NCBI GenBank assembly: GCA_026874595.1
Contig: CM049316.1
Span: 24,203,839 to 24,267,838, forward strand
DNA from: Sipunculus nudus
Taxonomy: Eukaryota; Annelida; Sipuncula; Golfingiida; Sipunculidae
Length of the DNA: 64,000 nt
Direction: 5' to 3'
In this document: piece by piece, positions 62,301 through 64,000 of the stretch
Position numbering within the stretch: position 1 is the first letter of the stretch
Layout: the number at the start of each line of letters is the position of its first letter
Made by a program: the position numbers and the translations under genes
Notes under the pieces: model-generated
What the model saw: the letters and a program-made list of their open reading frames with translations, nothing else
Told to the model about the DNA's origin: nothing
Databases searched by the model: none

Positions 62301-62922
62301 GTGTTGTAATTAATGTTTGTCTTAATGGTCTCCTTGACCTCTTTACCTTCGTCCTTGAACTTCAGACGGTAGATCTTGGAAGACAAATATAAAATTAGTA
62401 ATACACAATGTTATCATATCTTTTTATAAATATTGCACCAGGTGAATCACCAAGAATCAGAGATTCCAATATCAAAGGTTAATATAAAAATGTAATAATA
62501 GGATATTCACTTTATTTACTCGTGTCTTCGTAATCGTGTTAACAACAGTCATCCTGATAATTGACCATTTTCTCCAATACAGCATTATATGTGAGGTTGC
62601 CGTATATTATGTACAAAAGATATGAATATTACAAGGGTTTTCTTTCTCAAATGAATCAGATTGTTGTCAATAAATAGAACCGCGGTGATTGTAATACAAA
62701 ACGGAACGTAAAAAAACCCGATTTGGTTCTAATTTGCATTTTCTAAAGAAATCTCACATTAACGAGATTGTCCGAGACTTCCTTGGTCGTCTGCTTCATC
62801 AGGAACACTCCGACCAGGAAGCCCGCCACGATTATCCCAACCAGAATGACCACCGACAGAGCGATTAGCACATGCTTCCCAGTCACTTTCTTCTCTTCCA
62901 TCTTTGGCTCCTCCACAGTGAA
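55585..62922 (-). CDS. BRICHOS-domain proprotein B (exons 2-6, 5' partial)
   Basis: Exons at 62758-62922, 62237-62374, 60802-60921, 58732-58927 and 55585-55832 have exactly the same lengths and phases as exons 2-6 of gene A. The protein has the same transmembrane anchor, linker, BRICHOS cysteine pair ('GACYVSPMN' and 'VNDLCRGLSIYWLYP'), acidic spacer and RRTKR processing site. The precursor part differs from A at 15 of about 217 compared positions, mostly conservative. The 71-residue cargo keeps all eight cysteines and TYNHWLRFV but is otherwise only about 46% identical. Exon 1 was not found to 64000; the intron lacks the LINE and MITE insertions of gene A, and exon 1 should lie several hundred bases outside the window. 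It is a tandem paralogue in the same orientation. Confidence 0.9.
57285..57390. repeat. Long near-perfect hairpin between (TA)n tracts
   Basis: The left arm 57285-57331 and right arm 57343-57390 pair over about 47 bp with only two or three mismatches or indels near the base, around an 11-nt loop. The core arms include CAGAAAAGTGGTTCACTGCC. (TA)n tracts lie directly on the left and about 28 bp away on the right. It could be a tiny MITE inserted in a TA array or a hairpin RNA source. Confidence 0.85.
58440..58550 (-). repeat. tRNA-derived SINE head
   Basis: On the minus strand a box-A-like TAGTGGTTACGG is followed by CTTCGAA in an anticodon-loop position (anticodon TCG, Arg-like) and a box-B-like GGTTCGAACCA. 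The D-arm GCC/GGC pairs, but the anticodon and T stems do not close well, so it is a SINE or tRNA pseudogene rather than a functional tRNA. Confidence 0.5.
58732..58927 (-). CDS. Gene B exon 5 (BRICHOS, second cysteine)
   Basis: 196 nt with a GTGAGT donor in phase 1. Seven substitutions relative to gene A exon 5, all conservative or within the acidic spacer. It keeps 'DLCRGLSIYWLYP'. Confidence 0.92.
58928..60801. other. Gene B intron 4
   Basis: A 1.9-kb intron (591 bp in gene A). A unit of (TA)n plus ATTGAATTTATATTATTTTG and about 25 further bases is present twice in tandem (about 59282-59347 and 59348-59433). Minus-strand open frames at 59786-60258 show no domain I recognise. Confidence 0.6.
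60802..60921 (-). CDS. Gene B exon 4 (BRICHOS, first cysteine)
   Basis: 120 nt between a TTTTAAG acceptor and a GTATGT donor. It differs from gene A at two residues (T to S, R to K) and keeps the BRICHOS cysteine and the NRT sequon. Confidence 0.92.
60922..62236. other. Gene B intron 3
   Basis: 1.3 kb, against 4.4 kb in gene A; the difference is mainly the transposon-derived material in gene A (THAP remnant, G-run MITE, microsatellite). No internal feature was recognised. Confidence 0.65.
62237..62374 (-). CDS. Gene B exon 3 (linker)
   Basis: 138 nt between a TTCCAAG acceptor and a GTAAGT donor. Five residues differ from gene A. It retains the stretch deleted in exon 3b of the 11-kb duplication, which shows the full-length form is ancestral. 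Confidence 0.9.
62758..62922 (-). CDS. Gene B exon 2 (transmembrane helix)
   Basis: 165 nt; one residue differs from gene A. The near-identity of the membrane anchor contrasts with the divergence of exon 6. Confidence 0.92.
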
Positions 62923-64000
62923 CTGTGAACAATTACATACGTATATACTATTATTAGACCACCAAATATCTTATCCATCTCCCTGTTGCCATCTGCCTGA
63001 TACTGAATGTACGGAGCCGTTGTATATATATTGCTATATCGCAAATGATAAAAGAAATATTTTATCTTATCTCTCACAGTGCGGTTACTGTAGGAGATTT
63101 GGCTTTTATTTAATTTAATATGACAAATGACAAATTGGACACGAACATTGCAGATGACAATGAAGCGCACTGCGCGTACCCGTCGATGAGGTCTGTTGTC
63201 AATGTAGGTTACAACAGCAGAGGTAACGCTGTACTAATTTTATAACGATTTCCACAACACATCCATTAGTAGCCGGCCAGTTGGTGGACTATCTGGGGAT
63301 TTCATGTACGTATTTCACCCAAGGCAGCACCTCCAGCAAAAAGCATATCATCCAAATCAATCTAAACGTATATTTAAAAATCTCATAGACCTTTCAGAAA
63401 AATGTTTTAACCTAACATCATCTTCCTTCAAATTGTATAATACCAGCCAAAAAGAAATAGGATAAAAAGTTCCTGATTTTGCCATGTACATTAATGTACA
63501 CCAGCTAATAAGTTGGTTGCTGTCACCGGATATTTAAAATAATGCACTTTTTAAACATTTTCAAACTTTTTTAACACGTTTACATTTTTAACGTGTATAA
63601 AAGTGTCACCAATATATTACGAACCAAAGGAAAGGAAAGTGCTCGAAGATAAAAAGAAAATGAAAAAAGTTTAAAAAGTAAAAAGAGCAAGTCTCGCCTT
63701 TCCCATAACCATCATTCACGCACGGTTGCTAACTGGAATGACTATTAAATTTCTAATCAGAGCTTCGAAAACATTCAGTACCGAATATCTAAGTTCTATA
63801 TTACATTTGCGTGGGTTCGGTGGCAGCTCCGGATCCAACGTGGGGGGGGGGGGGGTTAAGGGTCTTGACCCCATCTATCGGGCACCATTTAAATATACCT
63901 CTATGCTAATTAACACACAATAACCGTTAAGATACAGGTATTCTACTTTTATATGTATCTGGCTTAGCATTGAAACCCAGATTCAATACCTAGCCTATAA
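62923..64000. other. Gene B intron 1, start
   Basis: Aligns by eye with gene A intron 1 but lacks its MITE (empty site at 63213-63230) and its LINE (expected near 63650-63680). A G run of about 14 is at 63841-63854. No exon 1 was found before the window ends. Confidence 0.65.

Noticed and set aside
62768-63118. Plus-strand open frames over the BRICHOS exons (5827-6114, 15692-15958, 16297-16623, 27294-27620, 62210-62392, 62768-63118)
   Set aside because: They are antisense shadows of the minus-strand exons, whose splice sites, phases and domain match are consistent in both genes.
62923-64000. Exon 1 of gene B
   Set aside because: No sequence matching the MTDGKEAPVQ-coding exon of gene A was found; by alignment with gene A it should lie several hundred bases beyond 64000.

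Overview
The window reads as nuclear DNA of an invertebrate animal. It is AT-rich, has spliced genes with kilobase introns, and is dense in LINE, Ty3/gypsy and DNA-transposon debris, microsatellites and long G or C runs. A lophotrochozoan, probably a bivalve mollusc, is the best guess; this is an inference from the gene family and repeat landscape, not a proven identification. No prokaryotic feature, rRNA gene or CRISPR array is present.

The host content is two tandem paralogous genes on the minus strand that encode type II membrane BRICHOS proproteins. Gene A (5863-20394) is complete in six exons (309 residues). Gene B (55585-62922) has exons 2 to 6; its first exon should lie beyond 64000. 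Both encode a short cytoplasmic tail, one transmembrane helix, a linker, a BRICHOS domain with the expected cysteine pair and the 'IYWLYP' signature, a basic processing site RRTKR, and a 71-residue C-terminal peptide with eight cysteines in identical spacing. By my hand alignment the precursor part is about 93% identical between A and B, but the released peptide only about 46%. That is the pattern of a conserved carrier with a fast-evolving secreted cargo.

Layout: 1-2541, 3' part of a broken LINE; 2542-5862, simple repeats and a tRNA-like SINE; 5863-20394, gene A with transposons in its introns (L1-like remnant, hAT-type MITE, THAP transposon remnant, L1-like LINE); 13631-24635 and 24636-35638, a nearly identical 11-kb direct tandem duplication carrying gene A exons 1-3, whose second copy has a 10-nt deletion in exon 3; 35639-40400, intergenic with a CR1/L2-type LINE tail; 40400-42935, a decayed Ty3/gypsy pol; 44880-51397, a striking 6.5-kb element made of about 35 copies of a 170-bp repeat in two inverted arrays, with terminal inverted repeats and an exact 9-bp target-site duplication; 51407-55584, intergenic; 55585-64000, gene B and its introns.

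Two systems stand out: the BRICHOS carrier genes with diversifying cationic cysteine-rich cargo, and a non-coding transposon that has packaged an inverted satellite array.
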